Assembly (NCBI RefSeq): GCF_001704275.1
Contig: NZ_CP011533.1
Span: forward strand, 7,316,001 to 7,380,000
Length of the DNA: 64,000 nt
Source of the DNA: Streptomyces noursei ATCC 11455
GTDB lineage: Bacteria; Actinomycetota; Actinomycetes; Streptomycetales; Streptomycetaceae
Reading direction: 5' to 3'
Shown: positions 16,377-25,168 of the stretch, piece after piece
Layout: every line of letters begins with the position of its first letter
Numbering within the stretch: position 1 is the stretch's first letter
Notes under the pieces: model-generated
Databases searched by the model: none
Told to the model about the DNA's origin: nothing
Seen by the model: the letters and a program-made list of their open reading frames with translations, nothing else
Translations under genes and position numbers: made by a program

Positions 16377-17240
16377 ATGGGCACCCCCGAGCTGATCTCC
16401 CCGCGTTCCCCGCGAGTCGCCGCCGCCCGGCGGCTGGCCCGGCGGCACTTCCGGGGCAAGGAACGCCGGTTCATCGCCGAGGGCCCGCAGGCCGTCCGCG
16501 AGGCCGTCGCGCACCGCGCCGGCGGATCGCCCACCCTCATCGAGCTGTTCGCCACCGTCGAGGCCGCCGAGCGGCACGCCGAGATCGTCGAGGCGGCCCG
16601 GGCGGCGGGGGCGCTGGTGCACTTCGCCGACGACAGGACCGTCGCGGACGTCTCGCAGACCGTCACCCCGCAGGGTCTGGTGGGCGTCTGCCGGTTCCTG
16701 GACTCGCCGTTCGAGGAGATCCTCGCCGCCCGCCCGCGGCTGGTGGCCGTGCTGGCCAACGTGCGCGACCCCGGCAACGCCGGCACGGTGCTGCGCTGCG
16801 CGGACGCCGCGGGCGCCGACGCGGTGGTGCTGACCGACGCGTCCGTGGACCTCTACAACCCCAAGTCGGTGCGGGCGTCGGTGGGTTCGCTGTTCCACCT
16901 GCCGGTCGCGGTGGGCGTGCCGGTGGAGCAGGTGGTGACCGGGCTGCAGGGCGCCGGGGTGCGGATCCTGGCCGCCGACGGGGCCGGCGACCGCGACCTG
17001 GACGCGGAGCTGGACGCCGGTTCCATGGGCGGGCCGACCGCCTGGGTCTTCGGCAACGAGGCGTGGGGGCTGCCCGAGGAGACCCGGGCGCTGGCCGACG
17101 CCGTCGTCCGGGTGCCGATCCACGGCAAGGCCGAGAGCCTCAACCTCGCGACCGCCGCCGCGGTCTGCCTGTACGCCTCCGCGCGGGCCCAGCGCACCGC
17201 CGGAGGGTGTCGTGCGACGTCACCCGCCGGAGGGGCGTAG
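16377..17240 (+). CDS. SpoU/TrmH-family rRNA 2'-O-methyltransferase
   Basis: A 287-residue SPOUT methyltransferase. An N-terminal L30e-like substrate-binding domain (residues about 10-110, with RRFIAEGPQAVREAV) precedes the knotted SAM domain, whose three motifs are seen as ANVRDPGNAGTVLRCADAAG, AWVFGNEAWGLPEE and VPIHGKAESLNLATAAAV. The family modifies ribose 2'-OH in 23S rRNA (RlmB/TsnR type). No resistance context is evident, so a housekeeping role is likely. The ATG at 16377 lacks a strong ribosome binding site, but the downstream residues match the usual N-terminus. It lies between rplT and the sensor kinase, a conserved order in the genus. Confidence 0.9.
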   Translation: MGTPELISPRSPRVAAARRLARRHFRGKERRFIAEGPQAVREAVAHRAGGSPTLIELFATVEAAERHAEIVEAARAAGALVHFADDRTVADVSQTVTPQGLVGVCRFLDSPFEEILAARPRLVAVLANVRDPGNAGTVLRCADAAGADAVVLTDASVDLYNPKSVRASVGSLFHLPVAVGVPVEQVVTGLQGAGVRILAADGAGDRDLDAELDAGSMGGPTAWVFGNEAWGLPEETRALADAVVRVPIHGKAESLNLATAAAVCLYASARAQRTAGGCRATSPAGGA

Positions 17241-17314
17241 CCGCGAACCCGGCGGTGGGGCCGGGCCGAGCTAGTACTCTTGCCAGCTCCGGCCCGGGAG
17301 GGGGTAACACGGCG

Positions 17315-18430
17315 ATGACGGCGAGGACTTCGGCCAGTACTGCCACCGCTGGTGGCTGCCCGCCCGAGGAGTCCGGTGCGGATCTCGGGCTGGCCCCGGA
17401 CGACCTCCCCGACGGGCTGGTCGTCGCCGACGAACACGGCCGGGTGATCTGCTTCAACGCCGCCGCCGCCCGGATCACCGGCATCGAGCCGCCGCAGGCG
17501 CTGGGCCGCCCGGTCGGGGACGCCCTGCCGCTGCAGGACATCGAGGGGCGCCGCTGGTGGCAGCTGACCGACCCGTACGGGGGACTGGCCATCCGCCGCG
17601 GCCAGCCGGAGCGGAACCTGCTGCTGGGCGGCCGCGAGGTGCTGGTCTCGGCCCGTTACGTCCGCAGTCGGCCCACCGGCCCGGTGCGGCGGCTGGTGAT
17701 CGCGCTGCGCGGCACCGAGGCCAGGCGGCGCACCGAGCTGAGCCACGCCGAGCTGATCGCCACCGTCGCCCACGAGCTGCGTTCGCCGCTGACCTCCGTC
17801 AAGGGCTTCACCGCCACCCTCCTCCAGAAGTGGGAACGGTTCACCGACGACCAGAAGCGGCTGATGCTGGAGACGGTGGACGCCGACGCCAACCGCGTCA
17901 CCCGGCTCATCGCCGAGCTGCTGGACATCTCCCGGATCGACTCCGGGCGGCTGGAGGTCCGCCGGCAGCGGGTGGACATGATCGCCGCGGTCCGGCGGCA
18001 CGTGCAGGCGCAGACCACCGCGGGCCAGCTGCCGGACCGCTTCCTGATCCGGATGAGGGAGCCGCTGCCCGATCTGTGGGCAGACCCGGACAAGGTGGAC
18101 CAGGTCCTGGGCAATCTCCTGGAAAACGCCGTGCGTCACGGCGAGGGAACGGTCACCATCGAGGTGGGACCGGCGGAGGAGACCGGCGGCGGAGAGGGGA
18201 CGAGCGTCACCGTGAGCGACGAGGGCCCCGGCATCCCCGAGGAGTCGATGAGCCGCGTGTTCACCCGTTTCTGGCGGGGCAGCAAGCGCGGCGGCACCGG
18301 GCTGGGCCTGTACATCGTCAAGGGCATCGTCGAGGCGCACGGCGGCACGATCACGGTCGGCCGGGCCCCGGCCGGCGGCGCCCAGTTCCGATTCAGCCTG
18401 CCCGTCGCGGCCCCTGCCTTCCTGGCGTGA
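17315..18430 (+). CDS. PAS-domain sensor histidine kinase
   Basis: A 371-residue kinase without membrane segments. A PAS domain occupies residues about 30-125 (DLPDGLVVADEHGRVICFNAAA). The dimerisation/phosphoacceptor helix has the H box VAHELRSPLTSVKGF, and the ATPase domain shows the N box (LLENAVRHG), G1 (DEGPGIPEE), F box (FTRFWRG) and G2 (GGTGLGLYIVKG). All catalytic elements are present, so it should be active. No response regulator gene is adjacent, making it an orphan kinase. A hairpin (17261-17297) precedes it and may terminate the methyltransferase transcript. The start ATG at 17315 follows GGGAGGGGG at somewhat long spacing. Confidence 0.92.
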   Translation: MTARTSASTATAGGCPPEESGADLGLAPDDLPDGLVVADEHGRVICFNAAAARITGIEPPQALGRPVGDALPLQDIEGRRWWQLTDPYGGLAIRRGQPERNLLLGGREVLVSARYVRSRPTGPVRRLVIALRGTEARRRTELSHAELIATVAHELRSPLTSVKGFTATLLQKWERFTDDQKRLMLETVDADANRVTRLIAELLDISRIDSGRLEVRRQRVDMIAAVRRHVQAQTTAGQLPDRFLIRMREPLPDLWADPDKVDQVLGNLLENAVRHGEGTVTIEVGPAEETGGGEGTSVTVSDEGPGIPEESMSRVFTRFWRGSKRGGTGLGLYIVKGIVEAHGGTITVGRAPAGGAQFRFSLPVAAPAFLA

Positions 18431-18650
18431 AAGGGGGGCCGCGAAGCGTCGAACAGGGGCGGTGGCCGGGCGACGGGCGGGCGGCGGGCGCCGCGCGACG
18501 GCCCGGACAGGGCCGACGGCGGGTCCGGGAGGACCCGCCCCTTAGACTTGACCTTTGGCACCTTTGGCGCACAGGCATCGCGGACACGCGGGCGCAGAGC
18601 CGAGGCGAAGCGAGCCGCGCCAAGCCACACCACCGGAAGCACGGGAAGAG

Positions 18651-19775
18651 ATGTCCGCACCCAATAAGTCGTACGACCCTGTCGAGGTCGAAGCCCTGAA
18701 ACCGGAAGAGATCGCCCGACGGGTCGACGAGGCGCTGGCCGCCATCGCCGCCGCGGGTGACCTCGACGCGCTCGCCCAGGCGAAGATCGCGCACGCCGGT
18801 GGCACATCGCCGCTCGCCCTCGCCAACCGCGAGATCGGCGCCCTCCCCCCGCAGGCCAAGGCGGACGCCGGCAAGCGCGTCGGCCAGGCCCGCGGCCGGG
18901 TCAACCAGGCGCTCAAGGCCCGCCAGGAAGAGCTGGAGGCGGAGCGTGACGCGCGCGTCCTGGTCGAGGAGGCGGTGGACGTCACCCTGCCGTACGACCG
19001 GGTCGCGGCCGGCGCCCGGCACCCGCTGACCACCTTCATGGAGCGGGTCGCGGACGTCTTCGTGGCGATGGGCTACGAGATCGCCGAGGGCCCCGAGGTC
19101 GAGGCCGAGTGGTTCAACTTCGACGCCCTGAACTTCGTGCCGGACCACCCGGCGCGGCAGATGCAGGACACCTTCTTCGTCCAGGGCAACGGCACCCAGG
19201 GCGACGAGTCGGGCGTGGTGCTGCGCACCCACACCTCGCCGGTGCAGGCCCGCACGCTGGTCGACCGCGAGCCGCCGGTCTACGTCGTCTGCCCGGGGCG
19301 GGTCTACCGCACCGACGAGCTGGACGCCACGCACTCCCCGGTCTTCCACCAGATCGAGCTGCTGGCCGTCGACGAGGGCCTGACCATGGCGGATCTGAAG
19401 GGCACCCTGGACCACATGGTCCGGGCGCTGTTCGGTCCGGACATGAAGACCCGGCTGCGGCCCAACTACTTCCCGTTCACCGAGCCGTCCGCCGAGATGG
19501 ACATGGTCTGCTACGTGTGCCGTGGCGAGTCCGTGGGCAACCCCGACCGGCCGTGCCGCACCTGCTCCAGCGAAGGCTGGATCGAGCTGGGCGGCTGCGG
19601 CATGGTCAACCCCAAGGTGCTCATCGCCTGCGGTGTCGACCCCGAGAAGTACAGCGGCTTCGCCTTCGGGTTCGGAATCGACCGGATGCTGATGTTCCGG
19701 CACAACGTGGAAGACATGCGCGACATGTTCGAGGGCGACGTCCGGTTCACCCGGCCGTTCGGGATGGAGATCTGA
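18651..19775 (+). CDS. pheS: Phenylalanyl-tRNA synthetase alpha subunit
   Basis: A 374-residue class II synthetase catalytic subunit: N-terminal coiled-coil (residues about 15-95), then motif 2 ([10 protein letters not shown] with [24 protein letters not shown]) and motif 3 ([15 protein letters not shown]). The insertion [31 protein letters not shown] has cysteines arranged like a zinc site, typical for this lineage. The ATG at 18651 follows GGAAGAG. The 220 bp upstream contain a TTGACC at 18548 but no clear -10; no T-box was recognised. The stop overlaps pheT (TGATG), coupling production of the alpha2beta2 enzyme. Confidence 0.96.
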   Translation: MSAPNKSYDPVEVEALKPEEIARRVDEALAAIAAAGDLDALAQAKIAHAGGTSPLALANREIGALPPQAKADAGKRVGQARGRVNQALKARQEELEAERDARVLVEEAVDVTLPYDRVAAGARHPLTTFMERVADVFVAMGYEIAEGPEVEAEWFNFDALNFVPDHPARQMQDTFFVQGNGTQGDESGVVLRTHTSPVQARTLVDREPPVYVVCPGRVYRTDELDATHSPVFHQIELLAVDEGLTMADLKGTLDHMVRALFGPDMKTRLRPNYFPFTEPSAEMDMVCYVCRGESVGNPDRPCRTCSSEGWIELGGCGMVNPKVLIACGVDPEKYSGFAFGFGIDRMLMFRHNVEDMRDMFEGDVRFTRPFGMEI

Positions 19776-22300
19776 TGCGGGTCCCGCTTTCTTGGCTGCG
19801 GGAGTACGTCGACCTGCCGGCGACGACGACCGGGCGCGACGTACAGGAGAAGCTCATCGCGGTCGGCCTGGAGGTCGAGACCGTCGAGCAGCTCGGCGAG
19901 GGCCTGAGCGGCCCGCTGGTCGTCGGCCAGGTGCTGACCATCGAGGAGCTGGAGGGCTTCAAGAAGCCGATCCGCTTCTGCACGGTGAACGTCGGCCAGG
20001 CCAACGGCACCGGTGAGCCGCAGGAGATCGTCTGCGGCGCGCGGAACTTCGCGGTCGGCGACAAGGTCGTCGTGGTGCTGCCCGGCGCGGTGCTGCCCGG
20101 CGACTTCAAGATCGCCGCTCGCAAGACCTACGGCAAGAAGTCGCACGGCATGATCTGCTCCGGCGACGAGCTGGGCATGGGCGACGACGGCTCCGGCGGC
20201 ATCATCGTGCTGCCGCCGGCGACCGAGGTCGGCATCGACGCGATCGAGCTGCTGGAGCTCCGCGACGAGGTGCTGGACATCGCCGTCACCCCGGACCGCG
20301 GCTACTGCCTGTCGATGCGCGGCGTGGCCCGTGAGGCGGCCATCGCGTTCGGGCTGCCGCTGCGCGACCCGGCGCTGCTGGACGTGGCGCCGCCGAACGC
20401 CGGTGGCTACCCGGTCCAGGTCGGCGACCCGATCGGCTGCGACCGCTTCACCGCGCGTACGGTGACCGGTCTGGACCCGGAGGCCCGCACCCCGATCTGG
20501 ATGCAGCGCCGGCTGCAGAAGGCCGGGATGCGGCCGGTGTCGCTCGCCGTGGACATCACCAACTACGTGATGCTGGAGCTCGGCCAGCCGTTGCACGCCT
20601 ACGACCGGACGACCGTCGAGGGTCCGATCGGCGTCCGCCGCGCCACGCCCGGCGAGGAACTGGTCACCCTGGACGGCACCAAGCGGGTGCTGGACGGCGA
20701 GGACCTGGTCATCACCGACAACCGCGGCCCGATCGGGCTGGCCGGCGTGATGGGCGGCGCCAACACGGAGATCGCCGCGCCGGTCGCCGACCCCGAGACC
20801 GGGCGGGTGCACGGCACCACCGACGTGGTGATCGAGGCCGCGCACTTCGACGCGATCTCCATCGCCCGGACCGCCCGCCGCCACCGGCTGTCCTCCGAGG
20901 CCGCCAAGCGCTTCGAGCGCGGGGTGGACCCGGAGGCGGCGTCCGCGGCGGCCCAGCGGACCGTGGACCTGCTGGTGCTGCTCGCCGGCGGCACCGCCGA
21001 GGAGGGCGTCACCGAGGTGGTCTCGCCGCGCGGGCCGCGGACGATCACCATCCCGGCGGACCACCCGGACAAGGTCGCCGGTGTGACGTACGGGCGGGAG
21101 ACCGTCGTGCGCCGCCTCCAGCAGGTCGGCTGCGACGTCTACGGGCAGGACGAGCTGGTGGTCACCGTGCCGTCCTGGCGGCCCGACCTCGGCGACCCGA
21201 ACGACCTGGCCGAGGAGGTCATCCGGCTGGAGGGCTACGAGAACCTGCCCTCCACGCTGCCGCTGCCGCCCGCCGGCCGTGGGCTGACCGAGCGTCAGCG
21301 GCTGCACCGCCGGGTCGGCCGCGCGCTGGCCGGCGCCGGATACGTCGAGACGCTGAACTACCCGTTCACCGGCCCGGCCGTCCTCGACCAGCTCGGCATC
21401 GAGCCGGACGACCCGCGACGGGACGCGGTCACCCTGGTGAACCCGCTCTCGGACGAGGAGCCGGACCTCCGTACGACGCTGATCCCGGGGCTGCTGGCCT
21501 CGCTGCGCCGCAACTACGGCCGGGGCAACCACGACCTGGCGCTCTTCGAGACCGGTCCGGTGTTCCGGGCGACCGGCACGGAGCTGCCGGCCCGCCGGCT
21601 GGTGGTCGACCGCCGGCCGACCGACGACGAGATCGCCTCCCTGGACGCCTCGCTGCCGCAGCAGCCGCGCCGGGCCGCGGTGGTCCTGGCCGGCGCCCGC
21701 GAGCAGGCCGGCTGGTGGGGTGCCGGGTACCCGTCCGGGTGGGCCGACGCCGTCGAGGCCGGTCGGGCCGTCGCCCGGGAGGCGGGCGTCGAGCTGATCG
21801 TCCGTCAGGACCAGCACGCCCCGTGGCACCCCGGCCGGTGCGCGGCGCTGCTCGCCCTGGTCGACGGCGAGGAGGTGCTCGTCGGCAACGCCGGTGAGCT
21901 GCACCCCCGGGTCGTCAAGACCCTCGGTCTGCCGGAGCGCACCAGCGCGATGGAGATCGACCTGGACCGGCTGGAGCGGGCCGCGGCCGGTTCGCTGCAG
22001 GCGCCGCGGATCTCTACCTTCCCGGTCGCCACGCAGGACGTCGCGCTGATCGTCGACGCGTCGGTGGCGGCGGCGGACGTGGAGACCGCCCTGCGGGACG
22101 GCGCCGGCGAACTGCTGGAGTCGGTGCGGCTGTTCGACGTCTTCACCGGTGAGCAGGTGGGCGACGGCAAGAAGTCGCTGGCCTATGCGCTGCGGTTCCG
22201 GGCGGACGACCGGACGCTGACCGCCGAGGAGGCCACCGCGGCCCGGGACGCGGCGGTCGCCGTCGCGGTCGAGCGGGTGGGCGCGGCCCTGCGCGGCTGA
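19775..22300 (+). CDS. pheT: Phenylalanyl-tRNA synthetase beta subunit
   Basis: An 841-residue beta subunit with the expected domain order: tRNA-binding OB fold (residues about 40-155), B3/B4 editing domain (about 210-400), B5 domains, catalytic-like core (about 500-700) and C-terminal anticodon-recognition FDX-ACB domain (about 745-840, [16 protein letters not shown]). Length is normal. It starts within the pheS stop (TGATG), with no ribosome binding site of its own needed. Long open frames on the opposite strand of this GC-rich gene are not coding. Confidence 0.96.
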   Translation: MRVPLSWLREYVDLPATTTGRDVQEKLIAVGLEVETVEQLGEGLSGPLVVGQVLTIEELEGFKKPIRFCTVNVGQANGTGEPQEIVCGARNFAVGDKVVVVLPGAVLPGDFKIAARKTYGKKSHGMICSGDELGMGDDGSGGIIVLPPATEVGIDAIELLELRDEVLDIAVTPDRGYCLSMRGVAREAAIAFGLPLRDPALLDVAPPNAGGYPVQVGDPIGCDRFTARTVTGLDPEARTPIWMQRRLQKAGMRPVSLAVDITNYVMLELGQPLHAYDRTTVEGPIGVRRATPGEELVTLDGTKRVLDGEDLVITDNRGPIGLAGVMGGANTEIAAPVADPETGRVHGTTDVVIEAAHFDAISIARTARRHRLSSEAAKRFERGVDPEAASAAAQRTVDLLVLLAGGTAEEGVTEVVSPRGPRTITIPADHPDKVAGVTYGRETVVRRLQQVGCDVYGQDELVVTVPSWRPDLGDPNDLAEEVIRLEGYENLPSTLPLPPAGRGLTERQRLHRRVGRALAGAGYVETLNYPFTGPAVLDQLGIEPDDPRRDAVTLVNPLSDEEPDLRTTLIPGLLASLRRNYGRGNHDLALFETGPVFRATGTELPARRLVVDRRPTDDEIASLDASLPQQPRRAAVVLAGAREQAGWWGAGYPSGWADAVEAGRAVAREAGVELIVRQDQHAPWHPGRCAALLALVDGEEVLVGNAGELHPRVVKTLGLPERTSAMEIDLDRLERAAAGSLQAPRISTFPVATQDVALIVDASVAAADVETALRDGAGELLESVRLFDVFTGEQVGDGKKSLAYALRFRADDRTLTAEEATAARDAAVAVAVERVGAALRG

Positions 22301-22323
22301 CGCCCCGCGGCCCCGTGCCTCGT

Positions 22324-22359
22324 ACGGGCCCCCGTCCACACTGGTGGGCGGGGGCCCGT
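22324..22359 (+). terminator. Terminator of pheST
   Basis: ACGGGCCCCC pairs perfectly with GGGGGCCCGT over a 16-nt loop, 24 bp after pheT. Confidence 0.75.
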
Positions 22360-22400
22360 CGTGCTGTGCGGGCGGACGCCGCCGGCCGGTTCGGCGCCGT

Positions 22401-22417
22401 TTCGCACGGGGTGTGAA
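22401..22417. promoter_or_regulatory. 17-bp near-palindrome upstream of NsdA-like regulator
   Basis: TTCGCACGGGGTGTGAA lies 54 bp before the regulator start. Its exact reverse complement occurs at 24769-24785 and a perfect palindromic version at 24804-24820. It is a candidate operator, probably of the regulator itself. Confidence 0.6.
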
Positions 22418-22470
22418 CTCCCCCTGATTACGCTGGACTTACGGAGTCCGTACGTCCTTGGGGGCGAGGC

Positions 22471-23808
22471 ATGGAGCCCAACACGCTGCTCGACGCGATC
22501 CTGGACGAGGCCGGTATCTCGCACGCCGGGCTCGCGACGCGGATCAACCACCTCGGGCGGCGGCGCGGGCTCGCGCTGCGCTACGAGCACACGGCCGTGG
22601 CGCGCTGGCTCAAGGGGCAGCGGCCGCGCGGGCAGGTGCCCGACCTGATCTGCGAGATCCTCGGCGAGCGGCTGCACCGGCCGGTGGGCCTGGCCGACAT
22701 CGGGCTCAGCGGGCCGGGGGCGCGCCAGGCCCCGGGCACCCCGCTGTCCGGGTTCGTCGAGCGGGCCACCGCGCTGTGGCGGTCCGACGAGCAGCAGCGG
22801 CCGCACGTGGTCGCGGCGCCCGCGCTCACCGGGACCTCGGCGATCATCCCGGTGTGGGAGTGGGAGAACCCGCCGGAGGACTTCGACGTCTCGCGCGACG
22901 GGGTGACCCGGGTCGGGATGGCCGACATCGAGATGCTGCGGGTCGCGCGGACCCACTACGAGCAGATGTACCGGAAGGCGGGTGGTATCGCTACCAGAGC
23001 GCGCATCGTCGGATTCCTCAACACCGAGGCGGCGCCGCTGCTGCGGGGCAGCTACAGCGACGCGACGGGGCGTCAGCTGCACCGGGCGACCGGTGGGCTG
23101 GTGGCCGTCGCGGGCATCTGCGCGTACGACTCGGACGCTCTCGGGCTGGCCCAGCGCTACTTCCATCAGGCGCTGCGGCTGGCCAAGGCCAGCGGGGACC
23201 GCGGACTCGGCGCGTATGTGATCGCGCTGTTGGTCAACCAGTCCCTCTTCGTACGGGAGTACCGCCAGGCGGTCGCCTTCGCTGAGGCGGCCCTGCGCAC
23301 CGCCGGCGGGCAGCTCACCCCGGCGCTCTCGGCCGACCTCTACGCCATGCAGGCCAAGGCGTATGCCCGGCTGGGCGACGGCGCGGGCGCGCTGGACTGC
23401 ATCCGGCGGGCCGAGGCCGCGGCGGAGCGGATCCGCCCGGGGTTGGAGCCCGCCGAGACGGGCTATGTGCAGCCGGGCCTGGTGAACGTACAAGTGGCGG
23501 AGGCGCTGCTCAGCCTCGGGGACCTACGGTCCGCCCGGGAGCAGGCGGACGCCGCCGTGGACACCCCCGCACACGACCGCGGCCGGGTTCACCGGCTGGC
23601 CATGCTCACCCATATCGAGCTGCGCCAAGGGGATGCGGACCGGGCCGTGGCCAACGCCGCGGAGATGACGGAGCAGGCTCGGGGCATGGAGTCGCAACGC
23701 CTGCGGGACCGGCTGCGGGCGGTGCGCGAGCATCTGGCGGAGACCGGGAGTGCCGCGACGGACGAGGCTGCCGATCTCATCGACGAGGTGCTGCGCGTTC
23801 CGCTGTGA
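22471..23808 (+). CDS. NsdA-like HTH/TPR transcriptional regulator
   Basis: A 445-residue protein: an N-terminal helix-turn-helix (residues about 3-60; LLDAILDEAGISHAGLATRINHL...HTAVARWLKG) followed by helical repeats of TPR type from about 135 to 430. This layout matches the NsdA/NsdB-like family of Streptomyces, some members of which repress antibiotic production and sporulation. The ATG follows at the end of a short leader that contains an inverted repeat (GGACT-TACGG-AGTCC) and the 17-bp palindrome at 22401. The same palindrome before the lanthipeptide region suggests a shared regulon. Ligand or partner is not evident. Confidence 0.85.
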   Translation: MEPNTLLDAILDEAGISHAGLATRINHLGRRRGLALRYEHTAVARWLKGQRPRGQVPDLICEILGERLHRPVGLADIGLSGPGARQAPGTPLSGFVERATALWRSDEQQRPHVVAAPALTGTSAIIPVWEWENPPEDFDVSRDGVTRVGMADIEMLRVARTHYEQMYRKAGGIATRARIVGFLNTEAAPLLRGSYSDATGRQLHRATGGLVAVAGICAYDSDALGLAQRYFHQALRLAKASGDRGLGAYVIALLVNQSLFVREYRQAVAFAEAALRTAGGQLTPALSADLYAMQAKAYARLGDGAGALDCIRRAEAAAERIRPGLEPAETGYVQPGLVNVQVAEALLSLGDLRSAREQADAAVDTPAHDRGRVHRLAMLTHIELRQGDADRAVANAAEMTEQARGMESQRLRDRLRAVREHLAETGSAATDEAADLIDEVLRVPL

Positions 23809-23856
23809 CCGGGCTCGTGTCACCTTGCCGGCCCTCAAGCGGAAGGTGGCAGTTAC

Positions 23857-24387
23857 GTGCGTTGGAACAATCTCAGCGAAAAGCCGGTCTACGCGAATCC
23901 CTGGTTCCGGGTCAATCTGGCCGATGTGGAACTCCCCGACGGCCGTCACCTGGATCACTTCCTGATCCGGATGCGGCCGGTGGCGGTGGCCACCGCGGTC
24001 AACGAGGCCAATGAGGTGCTGCTGCTGTGGCGGCACCGGTTCATCACCGACAGCTGGGGCTGGGAACTGGCCGCCGGCGTGGTGGAGGACGGGGAGGACC
24101 CGGTCGCCGCGGCCGCGCGGGAGATGGAGGAGGAGACCGGGTGGCGACCCGGACCCCTCCAACACCTCCTCTCGGTGGAGCCGTCCAACGGCCTCACCGA
24201 CGCGCGGCACCACATCTACTGGTCCGACCGGGCGGAGTACCTCGGCGCGCCGCAGGACGACTTCGAATCGGACCGGCGGGAGTGGATCGACCTCAAGCTG
24301 GTGCCCGACATGGTCGCGAGGGGGGAGGTGCCGGCCGCGAACATGGCCGCGGCGCTGCTGATGCTGCACCACATCCGGCTCGGCTGA
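23857..24387 (+). CDS. Nudix hydrolase
   Basis: A 176-residue Nudix enzyme. The box GX5EX7REUXEEXGU is complete at GVVEDGEDPVAAAAREMEEETGW (residues about 75-97; metal-binding Glu residues present). The layout resembles ADP-ribose pyrophosphatase-like hydrolases, with LLWRHRFITDSWGWELAAG preceding the box. The GTG start follows GGAAGGTGG. It is 48 bp downstream of the HTH/TPR regulator and probably in its operon. Substrate is not determined: nucleoside diphosphate derivative is the family expectation. Confidence 0.92.
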   Translation: MRWNNLSEKPVYANPWFRVNLADVELPDGRHLDHFLIRMRPVAVATAVNEANEVLLLWRHRFITDSWGWELAAGVVEDGEDPVAAAAREMEEETGWRPGPLQHLLSVEPSNGLTDARHHIYWSDRAEYLGAPQDDFESDRREWIDLKLVPDMVARGEVPAANMAAALLMLHHIRLG

Positions 24388-24399
24388 CGCCGGCCGGCC

Positions 24400-24657
24400 T
24401 CAGTGCCCGTACGCCTGCCACAAGGCGGCCGCCCCCGCGGCGAGCCCGGCGAGTGCGGCGAGCGAGGGCAGCGGCCAGCGGCGGCTCTCCAACCGCGTGA
24501 TGCGGGCCTGGAGTTCGTCCGCGTCCCTGGTGTTCTGCTCGCAGCGTTGGGCCTGCAGCCTGAGCTGACCGTCGACGGTGGCGGTGCGTACGTCGAGTAG
24601 GCGTCGCAGCTCCGCTAAGTCGGCGGCGATCGTATCGGGGTCCCGATGGGCGGTCAC
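24400..24657 (-). CDS. Small coiled-coil membrane protein
   Basis: An 85-residue protein. Residues about 8-60 form an amphipathic, charge-rich helix (DLAELRRLLDVRTATVDGQLRLQ..., LQARITRLE) likely to be coiled coil, and residues about 64-80 a single transmembrane helix (SLAALAGLAAGAAALW), giving a C-terminal anchor. The GTG start has AGAGGAGCG before it. It is convergent with the Nudix gene, the stops being 13 bp apart. Two copies of the 17-bp palindrome lie 112-163 bp upstream. I do not recognise a characterised family; similar anchors occur in small Streptomyces proteins of unknown function. Confidence 0.7.
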   Translation of the reverse strand: MTAHRDPDTIAADLAELRRLLDVRTATVDGQLRLQAQRCEQNTRDADELQARITRLESRRWPLPSLAALAGLAAGAAALWQAYGH

Positions 24658-24768
24658 GTTCCGCTCCTCTTTCCTTCTCCGAGTGACGGTCGGGTGGTTA
24701 CCCGATCCAGTCAACTGCCCAGGGAGGGAAGGCGGGAGCGTGTGCGGCGGGCGGATCCGGGTCAGCGG

Positions 24769-24785
24769 TTCACACCCCGTGCGAA
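24769..24785. promoter_or_regulatory. 17-bp palindrome copy 2 (reverse orientation)
   Basis: TTCACACCCCGTGCGAA is the exact reverse complement of the site at 22401-22417. It lies between the small membrane protein gene and the lanthipeptide locus, 19 bp from copy 3. Confidence 0.6.
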
Positions 24786-24803
24786 GTGACGCAGCGTGAG
24801 CGT

Positions 24804-24820
24804 TTCGCACGGGGTGCGAA
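24804..24820. promoter_or_regulatory. 17-bp palindrome copy 3 (perfect)
   Basis: TTCGCACGGGGTGCGAA has 7-bp arms about a 3-bp centre. Centre-to-centre distance to copy 2 is 35 bp, which would allow a second dimer on the same promoter region. A 16-codon ORF starts 14 bp later (24835-24885) but has poorly placed Shine-Dalgarno bases. Confidence 0.6.
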
Positions 24821-24886
24821 CCAGGCGCACGGAGATGGCGCATTCACACGCTGTCATCAACGGCGGGAAAGGAGTTGACTCTTAGT

Positions 24887-24972
24887 ACGGGGGCCGAAGC
24901 CGGCGGTCGGGCGCCCGCCGGCCGGGTCCGCCCGCCGAACCATCCCCCGAGCGGCGGGCGGACGGCCCCCGT
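24887..24972. other. Compact three-way-junction RNA/DNA structure of unknown function
   Basis: Three perfect stems nest within 86 bp: closing stem ACGGGGGCC (24887-24895) with GGCCCCCGT (24964-24972); stem A GCCGGCGG (24899-24906) with CCGCCGGC (24915-24922); stem B GTCCGCCCGCCG (24926-24937) with CGGCGGGCGGAC (24952-24963). Joining segments are 3, 3 and 0 nt. No gene is visible between 24658 and 25168. It could be a leader element, a terminator of a short upstream transcript, or a mobile-element remnant. The fold is symmetrical, so strand cannot be assigned. Confidence 0.5.
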
Positions 24973-25029
24973 TTCCCCGTGATGGGCGTTCGACCGGGCA
25001 AGTGCTCGGTGGCGAACGCCGGGGCGCGT

Positions 25030-25058
25030 GTCGAAGGCGGCTCAACGCCGCCTTCGAC
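25030..25058. terminator. Hairpin just upstream of the lanthipeptide promoter
   Basis: A perfect 12-bp stem GTCGAAGGCGGC/GCCGCCTTCGAC with loop TCAAC, ending 8 bp before the -35 element. It would insulate the precursor promoter from upstream transcription, or act as an operator. Confidence 0.5.
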
Positions 25059-25066
25059 AAAGGCGC

Positions 25067-25095
25067 TTGACGTGGTCTGTGGCCTCGGATGGAAT
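25067..25095 (+). promoter_or_regulatory. Candidate promoter of the lanthipeptide operon
   Basis: TTGACG (25067-25072), a 17-bp spacer, then TGGAAT (25090-25095), a reasonable match to the housekeeping sigma consensus, 73 bp before the precursor start. Confidence 0.5.
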
Positions 25096-25126
25096 ACCTC
25101 GACGGTTGCGAAATCTGTTCGTACCA

Positions 25127-25145
25127 CCGGAATTGCTCCGGAATT
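25127..25145. repeat. Two direct copies of CCGGAATT one helical turn apart
   Basis: CCGGAATT occurs at 25127-25134 and 25138-25145, an 11-bp period, between the candidate promoter and the precursor gene. It may be a regulator-binding site in the leader; no local regulator can be assigned. Confidence 0.35.
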
Positions 25146-25168
25146 AAACAGCTTTCCTTGGAGGGGCC

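Noticed and set aside
19511..22339. Very long open frame on the minus strand opposite pheST (and similar long frames opposite most genes)
   Set aside because: GC-rich third positions remove stop codons from the opposite strand. The encoded chains are low-complexity Arg/Gly/Ala/Val strings with no domain, while the plus strand encodes canonical PheS/PheT.
24835..24885. 16-codon ORF right after the perfect palindrome
   Set aside because: Shine-Dalgarno bases run into the ATG; too short to support without expression or conservation data. Kept only as a note in the operator entry.
24875..24974. A TTG-initiated 32-codon ORF across the three-way-junction region
   Set aside because: AGGAG abuts the TTG with no spacing, the codons are dictated by the inverted repeats, and the peptide has no recognisable feature.
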